DNA of 64,000 nt from Candidatus Omnitrophota bacterium (GTDB taxonomy: Bacteria > Omnitrophota > Omnitrophia > Omnitrophales > Aquincolibacteriaceae), in the NCBI GenBank assembly GCA_020632475.1, contig JACKFM010000001.1, positions 744,001 to 808,000 of the forward strand, written 5' to 3'. Numbering within the stretch: position 1 is the first letter of the stretch; the number at the start of each line of letters is the position of its first letter. This document shows, in pieces, positions 26,201 to 36,868 of this stretch. The position numbers and the translations under genes are program-made. The notes under the pieces are model-generated. The model was not told the origin of the DNA, searched no databases, and saw only the letters and a list, made by a program, of their open reading frames with translations.

Positions 26201-29200
26201 ATGGTTAGTTTTCAGAAGCCAAAATATTACAGATTAGCCGCAATATTCACTGCGTTGATTTTTATGATTTCATCGATCGGATATGCGGCTCCGTTTTCGG
26301 TTGTGAACGCCGTTGAGGTTGCACCTCAGGTGCATATCCCCGCAGCACTCACCATCCCGGCGGAATTGGGCAGTGTGGAGCGTTCTTTCCGTGTCTCTTC
26401 GGACAGTCCTTTTGTGATTTATATTCAGGATGCCCATGCTTTAAGTGATGCTCAGCAGAAGATTCAAAAACTGATCGAGTATTTCCAGAACGAGTATGGA
26501 ATTAATTTAATTGCACTCGAAGGCGGAAAAGGGGAACTGGATTCGACTCTTTTGAGAACTTTTCCCGATAGTTTTGCAAAAAAGAATGCCGTCTTGAACT
26601 ATGTTGAGAGGGGGGAACTGGGCGGAGCGGCCGCGGCATCGATTCTCAACGAGACTCAGAGTGTTTATCATGGGATTGAGGATTGGCCGCTCTATGAGCA
26701 AAATTACACGGCTTATCTTCAGGCCTCGGAAAAAATGGCGCCGCTCTTGTCTGCCATTGAACAGATTGAAAATGATCTGGATCGTCAGAGCCTGGAAATT
26801 TTCAAACCCGAACGTTACGAATTCTACCGGCATATACATGCTTTTTACAATGAAACCGAAAATCTTCTCGAGTTTTTAAAATATATTCAGACGCTCCTTC
26901 CGAATATGATCAAACGTGAATGTAATCCCAAATATGAAAAATGTGACAGGATTCAAAAAAGGTCTCAAGCTTCAGATGCGCTGAAGGTTCAGTTCAGATC
27001 TGTTTTTCCCAATCAATATCCGCAGTTGTCTGTTTTCTTTGATTCCCTGATACTTGACGGGAAGAGTGAAAACGAGGATCCCGATATGTTTATCAGGAAG
27101 CTTGCGGTAGATTTCCGAAAAAAATATTTTGATCGTCTTGACCCGACAGTTGCCTTTGAATTTACGCAAAAGCACCAGGCCTATGTGACCGGTGAATTGG
27201 GACAGGGAGAATTCCTGAAGTTTTTAGTCCAGACCGGTGAGCGTATAGGACTGCGCCCGAAACTGACGCCTGCGTTAAAGGCCCTAATCGGGCGTACGGA
27301 TTCACTGGCAACAATCAAGGGAACGGCGCTTTTTGAGGAATTGGAATGCCTGATCGGCCATGTGGATCATAAGATCTCAATGCCCTCATCCGAAGAAATG
27401 GAAATCATCGAGCGCTTTAAGAAAATCCGTATCCTCAAAGACCTGGCCAGGCTGGAGCTTTCCAGACCCGAACTCACCGAGTATCAGCAGGATGCCGAAG
27501 GCTATCTGGAAACTCTGGGCGAACACCGGGATGAGGTTTTACCCGCACTGCAGTTTTATGATTTTGCCCTTAAACGCGACCAGGCTTTTCATAAAAATCT
27601 GGCCACGCTGATCGAAAGGAAAAAAGCCGGGGCTGCGGTGGTGGTCACAGGCGGTTTTCATGCCGAAGGGTTTGAAGAGAGTTTGAAAGAGGCCGGGTTT
27701 TCCTACGCGGTGGTGGTTCCAAAAATCGATTCTCTCGAGGGACGTGAATTTTATGGCGAAGTCATGCATGCGAGGACTTCGTATCAGGATTATTTAAAAA
27801 CCACTTTCTATGACGGTTTTATGCGCCATGCCGCTGTTGAACTTGTGAGCGGAATGAATGCCGATGATTTCAGAAAAAATTTGAAACTGTGGCGCGATGA
27901 AGTGATTCGTAAGCTTGCCGGTGAAAACCGTTTAACCGAGGCTTCACGCTACACCCGTTACATTGACCGGTTAATCAAGATTTATCACGAACGCTTCAGC
28001 GATAGAAAAAGCACAACCGTCAGTCCGGAAGAAATTATCTCGGCCGTTGAAAAAGAATTGGATCAATTTCGCGATCAAACGACCGGAGATCTCTGGAATC
28101 ATTTTCAAACAAAGCTGGACAGCTTAAGCCAGGGATTAAAAAGTCTGATTGAGCAGGGGGATTTGAATCTTGAAAAGGTCAGAAACCTTCTGGAAAATCC
28201 GGTGCAGATGAATCCGACGGCCCTTTCATGGATTCAGCCTTTGGATCCTACGATTCCCGCAGGTTCTCCGGTGACGCGGTTTGCGCGAGGGGAAACAAAC
28301 GCCTTTCCGGTCAGTCCGGCAGTCTTGTCATCCCCGGTTGAATTTGTGGATTCCGGAAGTTTACGGCAGAAATTGATTGATTCACTTTCCGAAGGATTTG
28401 TTCGTCCGGAAAACGTGCGCTCAGCCGTGATTCAGGCTCAAACCATTATTCAATCAGAAATGGATTCGCTGACAGAGCAGACTGCGCTGCTGAATACGGC
28501 CGAACTTCGGCGTGGGGAACCTTCCGCGAAATTTGTCGAAAAATTTCAGACAGAGTTGATTAACCGCGTGATGCGGGAAACCGGCTTGTCTGAAGAACAG
28601 GCCCGCCGGGTTGTTTATGTCGCTTTGACCGGTGATACCCTGGGGGTCGCAAAAAGCACCGGGGTTGAATCGCAGGAACCCGCTAAAGCACAGCGTCCGG
28701 AGATGCGGACCGGGGAGATGGGCTTTTTGACGGATGAAATGATTAAGCTGGAAGAAAAAACGCGTTTAGAAAACGGCAGCGAGCGGGTGCTCACCCCGGG
28801 CCGTAATCAGAGTTTGAAGCTTAAGGCCGGGGATATTATACGCATCAACAATTCATATCATCAGGTGCTCGCTGTTTCTAAAGACGGCGGGGTTGTTCTC
28901 TATAGCGGATCACGAGACACAGAAAACGGGCATGTTATCGGATATTCGCCGGCACGGCTTGGCGAAGGCGTTGAACTTACGGAGTTGGGATCAGGCCTGA
29001 AACTTTCATTCAGGAACAATTTGCTTGTTTTGACTAACAAAAACCATCCTGAATCTGTTGAGGTGATCAAGGTTAAGAACGAAGATTTTGAAACCAGCCG
29101 TCAAATTCAGACTCATAAGATGCAGAGTAAAGAGGTTGCGCCGGTCGTTGAACGCAGAAATCGGGCGCAGCTGGGTGAGAATCAGGATCTGATTCAGACA

Positions 29201-32200
29201 TCTCTGGAGGTTGGGGATGTGATTGGTATTGCCAATTACCGACTTAAAATTTTAAGTGCTGATGAAGATGGGATCAGCGTTTTTATTGAGAACAGTTCGA
29301 CCCAGACTTCTCCGGCAAGTGGTTTTCGTTTTATCCCCTGGGATAAGACCGAAAGTCAGGAGTACTCATCCATTACGATCGGGCGTTCCGCTCAATCCGA
29401 ACTCATTCTCAACTCCGGTGCGGTCACAAGAAATCATGCGCAGATTTTGAGACAATCCTCAGACGGCAGGTTACAACTTTTGGATGATCATTCCAAAGCC
29501 GGGACCACTCGTTATTCGGCAAAAGCAGCATCCAAAGCAACTCCCCGGGATTCTGTGCCTCCAGCTGTTCAGACGCCGAGACCGTCTGAGTCTGTTGTGA
29601 ACGAACAGATCCGTTCATGGACTAGCCCATTGAGAAAAAGACTACAGAAGATTTTACCCGGATATGATTTGCAAGTGACCCCGTCGGATCGTGCCGGGCA
29701 AGTGATTGTGACTGTGACCGTTCCCGAAGCCGTAGACAAGAGTGTTGAGAATCCCGAAGCGGGTACCTATTCATTTGAAGTCAGTTCAACGGACCCTGAG
29801 CTTGATTTTATGATTCATTTTTTACAACAAAACATTATCCTTTCAAATCGAATTAATTGGCCTCTCCTGGGAATGGTCACCGGTCTTAATCTTTTGGGCC
29901 TCGGACTGAGTTTTGTGGTCAGTTATACTTTTTTTTCGATGCCTGATCCCAATCAGTTTTTTAATTATTTCATCACGGTCATGTTTTTAGCGATGAATAT
30001 TTCAGTGGGGATAGGGTCTTTTGCCTGGTTGTACGGCCGCGGAACAACGATTTCCGATTTTAAATCATTCGTCAATCCCGAGCGTTTGCAGATTCGACGG
30101 CAAGTAAATGATTTTGTGATCAGACAACAGAGTTATCAGCGCAGGCAGGTGTTAGCACAGGCCGGAGCGGCCATGGAAGAGGCCTTTAGCGGGACGAATT
30201 TAGATGGCTTTGGAGCCGTAGAGCAAACTCTGGCAGAAGTTGATTTCGACGAGCTTGAAAATGTGGAAGTGAATATTGATGACCCTGCGATTTTTATTCT
30301 GCCCAACCGTTATGGTCGCAGAAATCCGGATTTTTATAATCCTCAATACGGAGGGTGGACGGATATTGACGGAAAGAGCAGTCCCATGAATGAAGTGTTT
30401 AAAGCCGTGCAGGCGGTTTTGAGTATGCCTCAAATTCAGACATTACTCAAAGAATTATTGCCCGACCGTGATTTTAGCGAAACCTATACCCGTAATCTAA
30501 AAGCTTTGAACGGGATTCTTGATAATGATGCGATTGCGCATTTCTTTTATGTCATTCAGCACGTGTTGCACGAGGATAAAACCGACTCTCTGAGAGAAAC
30601 GGTCTATGCTTATTTTCTGGATATGATTCAGCATTTGGGCATTGCCGATGTGAGTTCTCTCGGGGCGGAAACAAATGAGCAGGAGCTTGGGCGTAAATAT
30701 GCCCAATTTGCACGCCGTGACAGGCCTTTTAGTAAACCTGCGATTTTACATCGTGAAAAGGCGGCAGATGTTCAATTTGCGGTTTCAGATAGACCCCAAG
30801 ATTTTGGGGCAGAAACGTTTGTGATTGAACCCCAGGGCTTTCAATTGGGTCAAGGCCGGAAAGTTGAAGTTGAAGAGGAAGAAAAGATTGACTTGGGGCC
30901 GCAGAAACGTAAAGTCAGAGTCACCCGTTTGCAGCCTGAAAAAATTCTTTTTGCCCGCTGGAAGGGACGGAGATTCTTTTTATATGTCTCCAGATCGCAT
31001 ACGACCGCAACGCGTGACGGCAAAGGCGGCATTGTGCATACCTGGCGTCAGAGTGAAGGATTCCTCGGTGGATACGGCTGGATCATCAAGTCGAATGTTG
31101 AGAATATGGACGATCTCCCCGTGGATTTCGCCTTAAAGCTGGATCAGATTATCCATCCCGAAGCCGGACAGATTACTTTTGTTCAGGATCAGCAGGCCTT
31201 TAATCACCGCCTTGAAGCCAATGGACTGCTGAACTTTGTGCAGACCGAGGATCTGGAAAAGATTTACGGTGCTCAAAATCAAAGGCAACTGCAGGAGGCT
31301 ATTGAGGGGATCAGAACCGGTTTTGCCGGAGAAGAAAGTTTTGAAAATCCTCAGATCCGTGATGCCATTGCGCAAAAAAGAGCTGAACTTCGGTCCCAGC
31401 GCTCCGAGGCAAGAGCGGATTATCTGATTACGTCGGTGGTCTCCCAATCACTCGCCCCGGCACCGGTTCCTAAAGGCGTTTCCAAGCTTCAGTCTCAATG
31501 GCGCACACTGTTTTTTGGCTTTGAACAGGACGGTCATAAGGGTTCCGGTTTTCTTGAGAAGCATTTGGATAAAGGCTGGGTTCTTCATGTTTCGTGGCTG
31601 GATGCATCAAGCGATCAGGACAATCATTCGGATATCAATCAGGAGGTCTTAGACCAAAATGAGTATTTATTGGAGACCAACACCCGCCATTTAGCCATGG
31701 CCATGCCGCTTTTTGAGGCCTTATCTGTTTTTGCACCGTTTAGAATCGAGCTTAAAGATTATAGCCCTTATTGGAAAGAATTGATTGATCTCTTGCCGGA
31801 TCATATCCGTCAAATCATTCGTGATCAGAAAATCCCACGGAATCGGTTTACCCCTCAGTCGCTTGAAAGTGCTCTGCGTATGGTCCTGCCCGAAATTACG
31901 GCCGATCAAAGGCAGTTTATCCGTGAAACCGGTTTTTATCCGGGTGATACTGTTTCAGATGAAGTCAGCAGAGAAGCACTTGAGCACTATGGCTTGGTGA
32001 GTAACAAACTTGAAAATCTTTTTGGGACAGGTGATATTCCTGATGAGTTTTCGGAGGCCTTTACAGACGGGGTCAGAGCCAGATTATCCGGTAATTTTGA
32101 TTACGGTGATGCAAAGGTCCGTAGTCTTTCCATTCGTCCGGTTCAATCTCCTCCTGAAGCTGTGGACCCGTGGCTTTATGGCTTTGAAACGGCCCATTTC

Positions 32201-35200
32201 CGTCATCTCGAACTCTGGGTTACTTTGGAAAATGAAGCGGAGTTTATGCTGGAAATAAGCGGTGATTATAACGTAGAACCCGCCGTTGTTCTTCCTTACG
32301 TAACCGAGGAGGACGACAGGTATGCTGAGTTTACTCCCGAGCGTTTTAGCTGGTTAATCAATGCGATTCATGAAAATCCTGAATTAAATAAAATCGTGCT
32401 TAATGAACTCTATGAATATCCACAGCAATGGGAAGCAACACTTGAAGTTGAAGGTCTGCCTGATGACTGGTACAGAGCTCTGAGGGAAGGACTTAAACAG
32501 CAGGCCGAACTGCGGAGCGAGGAGACATCGCCGCATGGTTCTTTGCTGCCTTCATTCAGTATCGAGAAAAGGCCGGAAATGCGTTCGGAAAACCGAGGTC
32601 CGGCAGCCGAGGCGGTTGAGCGTGCCATCGCCGTTTTGCAGGCAAGAATTCCTGAAATCAATGATTTTATTGAAAACCATATTCAATCTTTATCCGAAGG
32701 TGAAACTCATTCAATCATGCCCGAAATTCATTCGTTTTATCAGGCGCTTTTTAAAGAGATCGCCGAGGCGGGAGCCGGGGTAGAGGAATTTGACGCCCTT
32801 TTGGCGGATTTGAATGCCGGTGATTTTTCGCAAGGTGTCGTGATGAGACATCTGGCCCGGATTTTTTATGATCAGGGCCAAATGTTGGTCTTCGGGATTC
32901 GTGCGGTCCGCTATCAAAATAAAAATATCGATGATATTCCGCTGCTTGCAGTTCATCCGATTCAGGGGGAACTTCCGGTTAATTTTACATTCGGCAATCA
33001 CAATCTGAAATTTTTGGGAATCTTCATTCAGGATCCCGTGGTGGATGATTTTATTACCTCGAGAGGAAACGGTTCCGGCGTTTTGGCCTATCCGCACTTT
33101 GGGCTTTCAGTTGACGGGATTACGCCCATTGTGATGAAAAAGCAGAATATTCTTAATCAATTGCTTTTTTATTATCAGATTCGACGTGAGATTGCAGTGA
33201 ATGGAAATATCCCCGAGTCTTTAAGATCAAATAACGATGTGATTAATCAGGCAATGATCCAGGTGCTTAAAAACATATGGCCGGATGAGATTTTTGCCCG
33301 GTTCATCGATGACCCTCAAGCTTTTGCACAACAATATTATCAATCCTATGAACTTCAGATACTGATTCACGAATCTTTTCATTTGTTTGTCCCTGTGACG
33401 CCGGAAGAAATACCGACCTATCTGATTGAAATTGCGGCTTTTCCGAAACTGATGTGGATCCGGTTTTATGACATCTTAAGGCAAGGCTTTACGAGAACCG
33501 GAGAAGGATCCATTCCGCATGCCCAGGCCCGGGATTATATCCTGGGTGACTTTTTACCGTCGCTTTTTGAAGAACATGCCCCCGGAACTCTTTCTGATAA
33601 TCCGGAGGATATCCCTGAGGAGATACACCGGGGGGCAGCCGTCCGTAATGAAGAAGGATATTCAACGGCTTTGTTTTTAGCCTTGCCGCATATTAACCCC
33701 CAGGCATTGCAGCGTCATGCGGGAAATAAACTTATCGAAATAATCAACATGGTCCATCCGGGTTTTGACGGCACGATTCCTGACGAAAACCGGCCGTCCG
33801 AATTGCGTTCTAAGCAGGAGGTTTGGACTAGGGTCGGGATTACGCCGGAAAAACAGGAATTTCTCGAAGCTGCAGAGATTTATTTAAAGGAGTTAGTCTC
33901 AAAATATCCTCAAACCCAGGATGGCAAAGCCGACGGTGACATTGTGTGGTATCTGTCAGGATCATTGGCATTTCTGGCCCTCTTTTTGGCGGATAATCAA
34001 CAGATGGAAGTGCTTGAACCTGACAATTTTTCTGGTATGCAGACAGGTAATTTCGTTCAAATCAGCGATCAGGCATTAGGGGATGCTTCCGGTTTTATTC
34101 GTCAGATTGGCGATTTAGACGGTACTCTGACAGGCGTTCAGCATACCCTCCCGGGATTAAACAACTTGACCAAAGGCGGTGCGAATTTGGCCGCGATTTC
34201 AAGTTTACCCGTGGACGAAAACCAAAAGGCTAAAGTGCGAAAGCTTTTTAAGTATGAATTGGATTTTTTGCCGGGTGATCCCGGCGAGTATTCTCCGGGT
34301 ATCGGACAGTTTTTGCGTATTCGTCTTGGAGAGCAGATGATTTATCTGGAAAGTTCCGAGATACAACTGTTCCATAAATTTGTAGCAATCGGGAGTGGTT
34401 TTTTCCGTAGTGATAAATTCGCTAAATTAATAAGTGACGCAGATTACTTAGCCTCTTTTGTCGATCATGCCGTTCCGGATTTTGATTTGGGCCGTATGAT
34501 TTATGACACAACAACTGCTTCAAGATTAGCGCGACGGGAAGATGCATTCGGAGCATTATTCTCCTATGATCCTTTCCCCCAATTCTATTTTCCCTATGAT
34601 GATCCCCGGATACTTGATTGGCACCAAGGTAAAGGCCGAGAGTTGCTTGATCAAATTTATGCAACAGATCCCAATCATGGCTACGTTGATCAGGTCGCCG
34701 AGCATTATCCCAATGCCAGAATCTGGGGGATGGCGATCATGGATATTTTGGCCGCATTGAAAAGTGATCGGGACAAATCAAAGGTCGAAGAGTTTATCGT
34801 TCAACATTGGTCTAAAATAGAGGCGTGGAGCATTGTTACGGATAGCCGTCGCAACAGAAATACTCTTGCGAATCATTTGAAACAGCACCCGCAATTAGTG
34901 CGGAATATACTCGCCGGACGAGAGCTTGAAATAGCGGAGGTTTTGGCGATGAGTGTGGATGAATTGGAAAATTATCTCCGATCAGCCCCCCATTTTTTCC
35001 GTCTTATTTTTGATCAATCTGCTACTCTTGATGAACCAGCACCCGATCTTACCGATTTTGATTTAATGCCGAGGATTTATGCTCAAGAGGTGTTGCACGC
35101 TCTTTTGTTGCTGGATGGCGGGAAAATCGAGGAGCAGCTGGAATATCTTGACCGTATTCTTTCCGAAAGAGATTGGAAAGATATTCTCAGAGACAAACTG

Positions 35201-36319
35201 ATAACTAAAGAAAATACAGAGAATCAAACAACGTTTAACCTGGCCCTTGAAAATTTAGCGAAGCAAGATCGTCCCGAATTGCGGACTCTGCCCGAACACA
35301 GTATTCTTGACGCCGAACGTGTGCCGCAGACAAATTGGCTTCCAGGCGCGGAACAGGTATTTGCGGACACGGAAAATGTGGGTGTTGATGCGGCACGAGT
35401 GACGATTTGGACACCGCAGGCCGAACAGAAGCGTGCAGCCTTTGAGCGGACGCTTGCCGTCATTTTACAGAATGCCGTAATCAATGAATTGCAGGGACTT
35501 CCCAATGCCGAGGCGGTGATCGCCAAATTACAGGATCAAAACTTTTTTAGCATTGAAGCCTTAAGCCGCAGATTAGGTGACGGAGTACAGGAGTTGGATG
35601 TCGAGGAGCTCCTGGACGGTATTCAAACCGCGGCATTGCAGCGATTTTTAATCGGCTTTGGCACTGAAGATGTTAAGTTGATCGACGGGCTGGGAGTTCA
35701 GCCTGAAAACATACCCGCCATTAAATTTTTGCTCAACCCGGCCCACTATGACATTTTGGCTGCAGCGTTTAAAAGACAGTACGGCCATGATTTGCAATTT
35801 CATCAAGTCCGGCAATTTGCCTTTGACGGCATGTTTGCGGATGAAGATTCGTATGCCGGGTTATCGGCGGTCATACAATCCTTTGACCGGACGGGTGTCT
35901 TCTACCTGAGGGGAGATGAAACACGCAATTCCGTTTTGGCCAGGATTTTGAGAATGCCGGGCATTATTCCGCTTTCAAGAAAGCCGGGGGAAGGTTACGC
36001 ACAGCTGCGAGGTCTTCGTGCAAATCCTTTCGTGGTGGTTGAAAAAGGGATTCCGGTTGAGTTTACAGCGGACAAGGATCAGGGATTTCGAGTTTCCAGA
36101 AATCTTTTCCTGCAGTCTGAACTGGTCGGCCCTGAATTTTTAACTGCGGTGCTGCTAGCCCGTGAGATTGAAGAAATTCAGCGGCTGGTTGAAGCCGAAA
36201 GCGGTCTTGAAGAAGGACTGCCTGAATTTTCTCTGAATGTTTTTCGTGCCGTGATGTTTGAACTGAATCAACTTGCCCAGCAGGAGCAGGTTCGTAACGA
36301 AATCCGAAGGGCAGCATAA
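26201..36319 (+). CDS. Giant modular protein G2 (3372 residues) with FHA domain and HExxH motif
   Basis: Starts at ATG 26201 after AGGAAAAAGCG, with a signal peptide cleaved near G-Y-A about residue 29. Residues 70-530 form the domain shared with G1 and G3: D-A-H (His79), A-L-E-G (Glu107), G-G-F-H (His487). An FHA phosphothreonine-binding domain lies near 1055-1105: I-T-I-G-R-S, R-N-H-A-Q-I, then K-A-G-T-T-R. Two membrane helices follow at about 1220-1247 and 1254-1281. A zinc-protease-like H-E-S-F-H motif is at 2390-2394. E-L-R-type linkers occur near bases 28500, 28695, 31383, 32505, 32575, 33797 and 35275, and the protein ends N-E-I-R-R-A-A. Most of the length matches nothing I recognise. 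It may be an envelope-anchored scaffold or polyprotein; this is inference. Confidence 0.9.
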   Translation: MVSFQKPKYYRLAAIFTALIFMISSIGYAAPFSVVNAVEVAPQVHIPAALTIPAELGSVERSFRVSSDSPFVIYIQDAHALSDAQQKIQKLIEYFQNEYGINLIALEGGKGELDSTLLRTFPDSFAKKNAVLNYVERGELGGAAAASILNETQSVYHGIEDWPLYEQNYTAYLQASEKMAPLLSAIEQIENDLDRQSLEIFKPERYEFYRHIHAFYNETENLLEFLKYIQTLLPNMIKRECNPKYEKCDRIQKRSQASDALKVQFRSVFPNQYPQLSVFFDSLILDGKSENEDPDMFIRKLAVDFRKKYFDRLDPTVAFEFTQKHQAYVTGELGQGEFLKFLVQTGERIGLRPKLTPALKALIGRTDSLATIKGTALFEELECLIGHVDHKISMPSSEEMEIIERFKKIRILKDLARLELSRPELTEYQQDAEGYLETLGEHRDEVLPALQFYDFALKRDQAFHKNLATLIERKKAGAAVVVTGGFHAEGFEESLKEAGFSYAVVVPKIDSLEGREFYGEVMHARTSYQDYLKTTFYDGFMRHAAVELVSGMNADDFRKNLKLWRDEVIRKLAGENRLTEASRYTRYIDRLIKIYHERFSDRKSTTVSPEEIISAVEKELDQFRDQTTGDLWNHFQTKLDSLSQGLKSLIEQGDLNLEKVRNLLENPVQMNPTALSWIQPLDPTIPAGSPVTRFARGETNAFPVSPAVLSSPVEFVDSGSLRQKLIDSLSEGFVRPENVRSAVIQAQTIIQSEMDSLTEQTALLNTAELRRGEPSAKFVEKFQTELINRVMRETGLSEEQARRVVYVALTGDTLGVAKSTGVESQEPAKAQRPEMRTGEMGFLTDEMIKLEEKTRLENGSERVLTPGRNQSLKLKAGDIIRINNSYHQVLAVSKDGGVVLYSGSRDTENGHVIGYSPARLGEGVELTELGSGLKLSFRNNLLVLTNKNHPESVEVIKVKNEDFETSRQIQTHKMQSKEVAPVVERRNRAQLGENQDLIQTSLEVGDVIGIANYRLKILSADEDGISVFIENSSTQTSPASGFRFIPWDKTESQEYSSITIGRSAQSELILNSGAVTRNHAQILRQSSDGRLQLLDDHSKAGTTRYSAKAASKATPRDSVPPAVQTPRPSESVVNEQIRSWTSPLRKRLQKILPGYDLQVTPSDRAGQVIVTVTVPEAVDKSVENPEAGTYSFEVSSTDPELDFMIHFLQQNIILSNRINWPLLGMVTGLNLLGLGLSFVVSYTFFSMPDPNQFFNYFITVMFLAMNISVGIGSFAWLYGRGTTISDFKSFVNPERLQIRRQVNDFVIRQQSYQRRQVLAQAGAAMEEAFSGTNLDGFGAVEQTLAEVDFDELENVEVNIDDPAIFILPNRYGRRNPDFYNPQYGGWTDIDGKSSPMNEVFKAVQAVLSMPQIQTLLKELLPDRDFSETYTRNLKALNGILDNDAIAHFFYVIQHVLHEDKTDSLRETVYAYFLDMIQHLGIADVSSLGAETNEQELGRKYAQFARRDRPFSKPAILHREKAADVQFAVSDRPQDFGAETFVIEPQGFQLGQGRKVEVEEEEKIDLGPQKRKVRVTRLQPEKILFARWKGRRFFLYVSRSHTTATRDGKGGIVHTWRQSEGFLGGYGWIIKSNVENMDDLPVDFALKLDQIIHPEAGQITFVQDQQAFNHRLEANGLLNFVQTEDLEKIYGAQNQRQLQEAIEGIRTGFAGEESFENPQIRDAIAQKRAELRSQRSEARADYLITSVVSQSLAPAPVPKGVSKLQSQWRTLFFGFEQDGHKGSGFLEKHLDKGWVLHVSWLDASSDQDNHSDINQEVLDQNEYLLETNTRHLAMAMPLFEALSVFAPFRIELKDYSPYWKELIDLLPDHIRQIIRDQKIPRNRFTPQSLESALRMVLPEITADQRQFIRETGFYPGDTVSDEVSREALEHYGLVSNKLENLFGTGDIPDEFSEAFTDGVRARLSGNFDYGDAKVRSLSIRPVQSPPEAVDPWLYGFETAHFRHLELWVTLENEAEFMLEISGDYNVEPAVVLPYVTEEDDRYAEFTPERFSWLINAIHENPELNKIVLNELYEYPQQWEATLEVEGLPDDWYRALREGLKQQAELRSEETSPHGSLLPSFSIEKRPEMRSENRGPAAEAVERAIAVLQARIPEINDFIENHIQSLSEGETHSIMPEIHSFYQALFKEIAEAGAGVEEFDALLADLNAGDFSQGVVMRHLARIFYDQGQMLVFGIRAVRYQNKNIDDIPLLAVHPIQGELPVNFTFGNHNLKFLGIFIQDPVVDDFITSRGNGSGVLAYPHFGLSVDGITPIVMKKQNILNQLLFYYQIRREIAVNGNIPESLRSNNDVINQAMIQVLKNIWPDEIFARFIDDPQAFAQQYYQSYELQILIHESFHLFVPVTPEEIPTYLIEIAAFPKLMWIRFYDILRQGFTRTGEGSIPHAQARDYILGDFLPSLFEEHAPGTLSDNPEDIPEEIHRGAAVRNEEGYSTALFLALPHINPQALQRHAGNKLIEIINMVHPGFDGTIPDENRPSELRSKQEVWTRVGITPEKQEFLEAAEIYLKELVSKYPQTQDGKADGDIVWYLSGSLAFLALFLADNQQMEVLEPDNFSGMQTGNFVQISDQALGDASGFIRQIGDLDGTLTGVQHTLPGLNNLTKGGANLAAISSLPVDENQKAKVRKLFKYELDFLPGDPGEYSPGIGQFLRIRLGEQMIYLESSEIQLFHKFVAIGSGFFRSDKFAKLISDADYLASFVDHAVPDFDLGRMIYDTTTASRLARREDAFGALFSYDPFPQFYFPYDDPRILDWHQGKGRELLDQIYATDPNHGYVDQVAEHYPNARIWGMAIMDILAALKSDRDKSKVEEFIVQHWSKIEAWSIVTDSRRNRNTLANHLKQHPQLVRNILAGRELEIAEVLAMSVDELENYLRSAPHFFRLIFDQSATLDEPAPDLTDFDLMPRIYAQEVLHALLLLDGGKIEEQLEYLDRILSERDWKDILRDKLITKENTENQTTFNLALENLAKQDRPELRTLPEHSILDAERVPQTNWLPGAEQVFADTENVGVDAARVTIWTPQAEQKRAAFERTLAVILQNAVINELQGLPNAEAVIAKLQDQNFFSIEALSRRLGDGVQELDVEELLDGIQTAALQRFLIGFGTEDVKLIDGLGVQPENIPAIKFLLNPAHYDILAAAFKRQYGHDLQFHQVRQFAFDGMFADEDSYAGLSAVIQSFDRTGVFYLRGDETRNSVLARILRMPGIIPLSRKPGEGYAQLRGLRANPFVVVEKGIPVEFTADKDQGFRVSRNLFLQSELVGPEFLTAVLLAREIEEIQRLVEAESGLEEGLPEFSLNVFRAVMFELNQLAQQEQVRNEIRRAA

Positions 36320-36482
36320 CACACAGCGTCCAAGCTGTGGTTATGCGTCCCGGAACATTGGTTCCGGGGCAGCATTGTTAGCCCCGGGGCATCAGCCACG
36401 GGACTGCGTTTTGTTCAGCGTCCAAGCTGTATAACACACCGTGTCTAAACGGTGGTTATACGTTCCGAGACATGAGTCTCGG
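36314..36482 (+). repeat. Tandem two-hairpin repeat units with compensatory changes
   Basis: Unit 1 overlaps the G2 stop codon: gcataac and cacagc pair with gctgtg and gttatgc (36314-36346), then cccggaac/gttccggg (36349-36356, 36361-36368). Unit 2 (36430-36482) has tataac and caccgt pairing with acggtg and gttata, then ccgagac/gtctcgg. The stems differ in sequence but keep pairing, and both have the same one-base bulge. A partial third copy, cagcgtccaagctgt, lies at 36416-36430. Confidence 0.7.
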
Positions 36483-36594
36483 GACTGCGTAATGCATTAA
36501 TATTCACAGTCCATGAGCGATTGTCGATAGTTCTTAATGACTCAAAATCTCTAAGAGCTGGTTTCATAAGTGTTTCTAAGTCTAATTTTTACAA

Positions 36595-36750
36595 GTCATT
36601 GCGAGTTCCGGTTCTGGAATCATGCCGGAACCTCAGGCGGCGTTTATTGAAACGCCGTCATTGCGAGACAATACTCAACTGAGGTCGAAGCAATCTATAG
36701 AGAAAAGCAGGATTGCTTCTCCGCCAAAAAGTGTGGCGGATCGCAATGAC
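36595..36750 (+). repeat. Dispersed-type palindromic repeat
   Basis: Terminal inverted repeats gtcattgcga (36595-36604) and tcgcaatgac (36741-36750) bound stems gaagcaatc/gattgcttc (36687-36695, 36711-36719), ccgcc/ggcgg (36721-36725, 36735-36739) and a gcgttt/aaacgc hairpin. An extra copy of gtcattgcga sits inside at 36657. This type of sequence is a common mobile or REP-like repeat in many bacterial genomes. The remaining bases to 36868 show no clear signal. Confidence 0.65.
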
Positions 36751-36868
36751 GAATAGACAACTTACGAAGACTTATAAAACCGCTTCTAAGTCATGCGGCC
36801 ATTTCTCAAATATGCTATTATCGTAAACCTTTTAATCTTTATGATCTCTATCGACTATGGACTAATTC

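Noticed and set aside
36314..36750. CRISPR array
   Set aside because: The repeats are palindromic, few and unevenly spaced, with no spacer pattern and no cas genes nearby.
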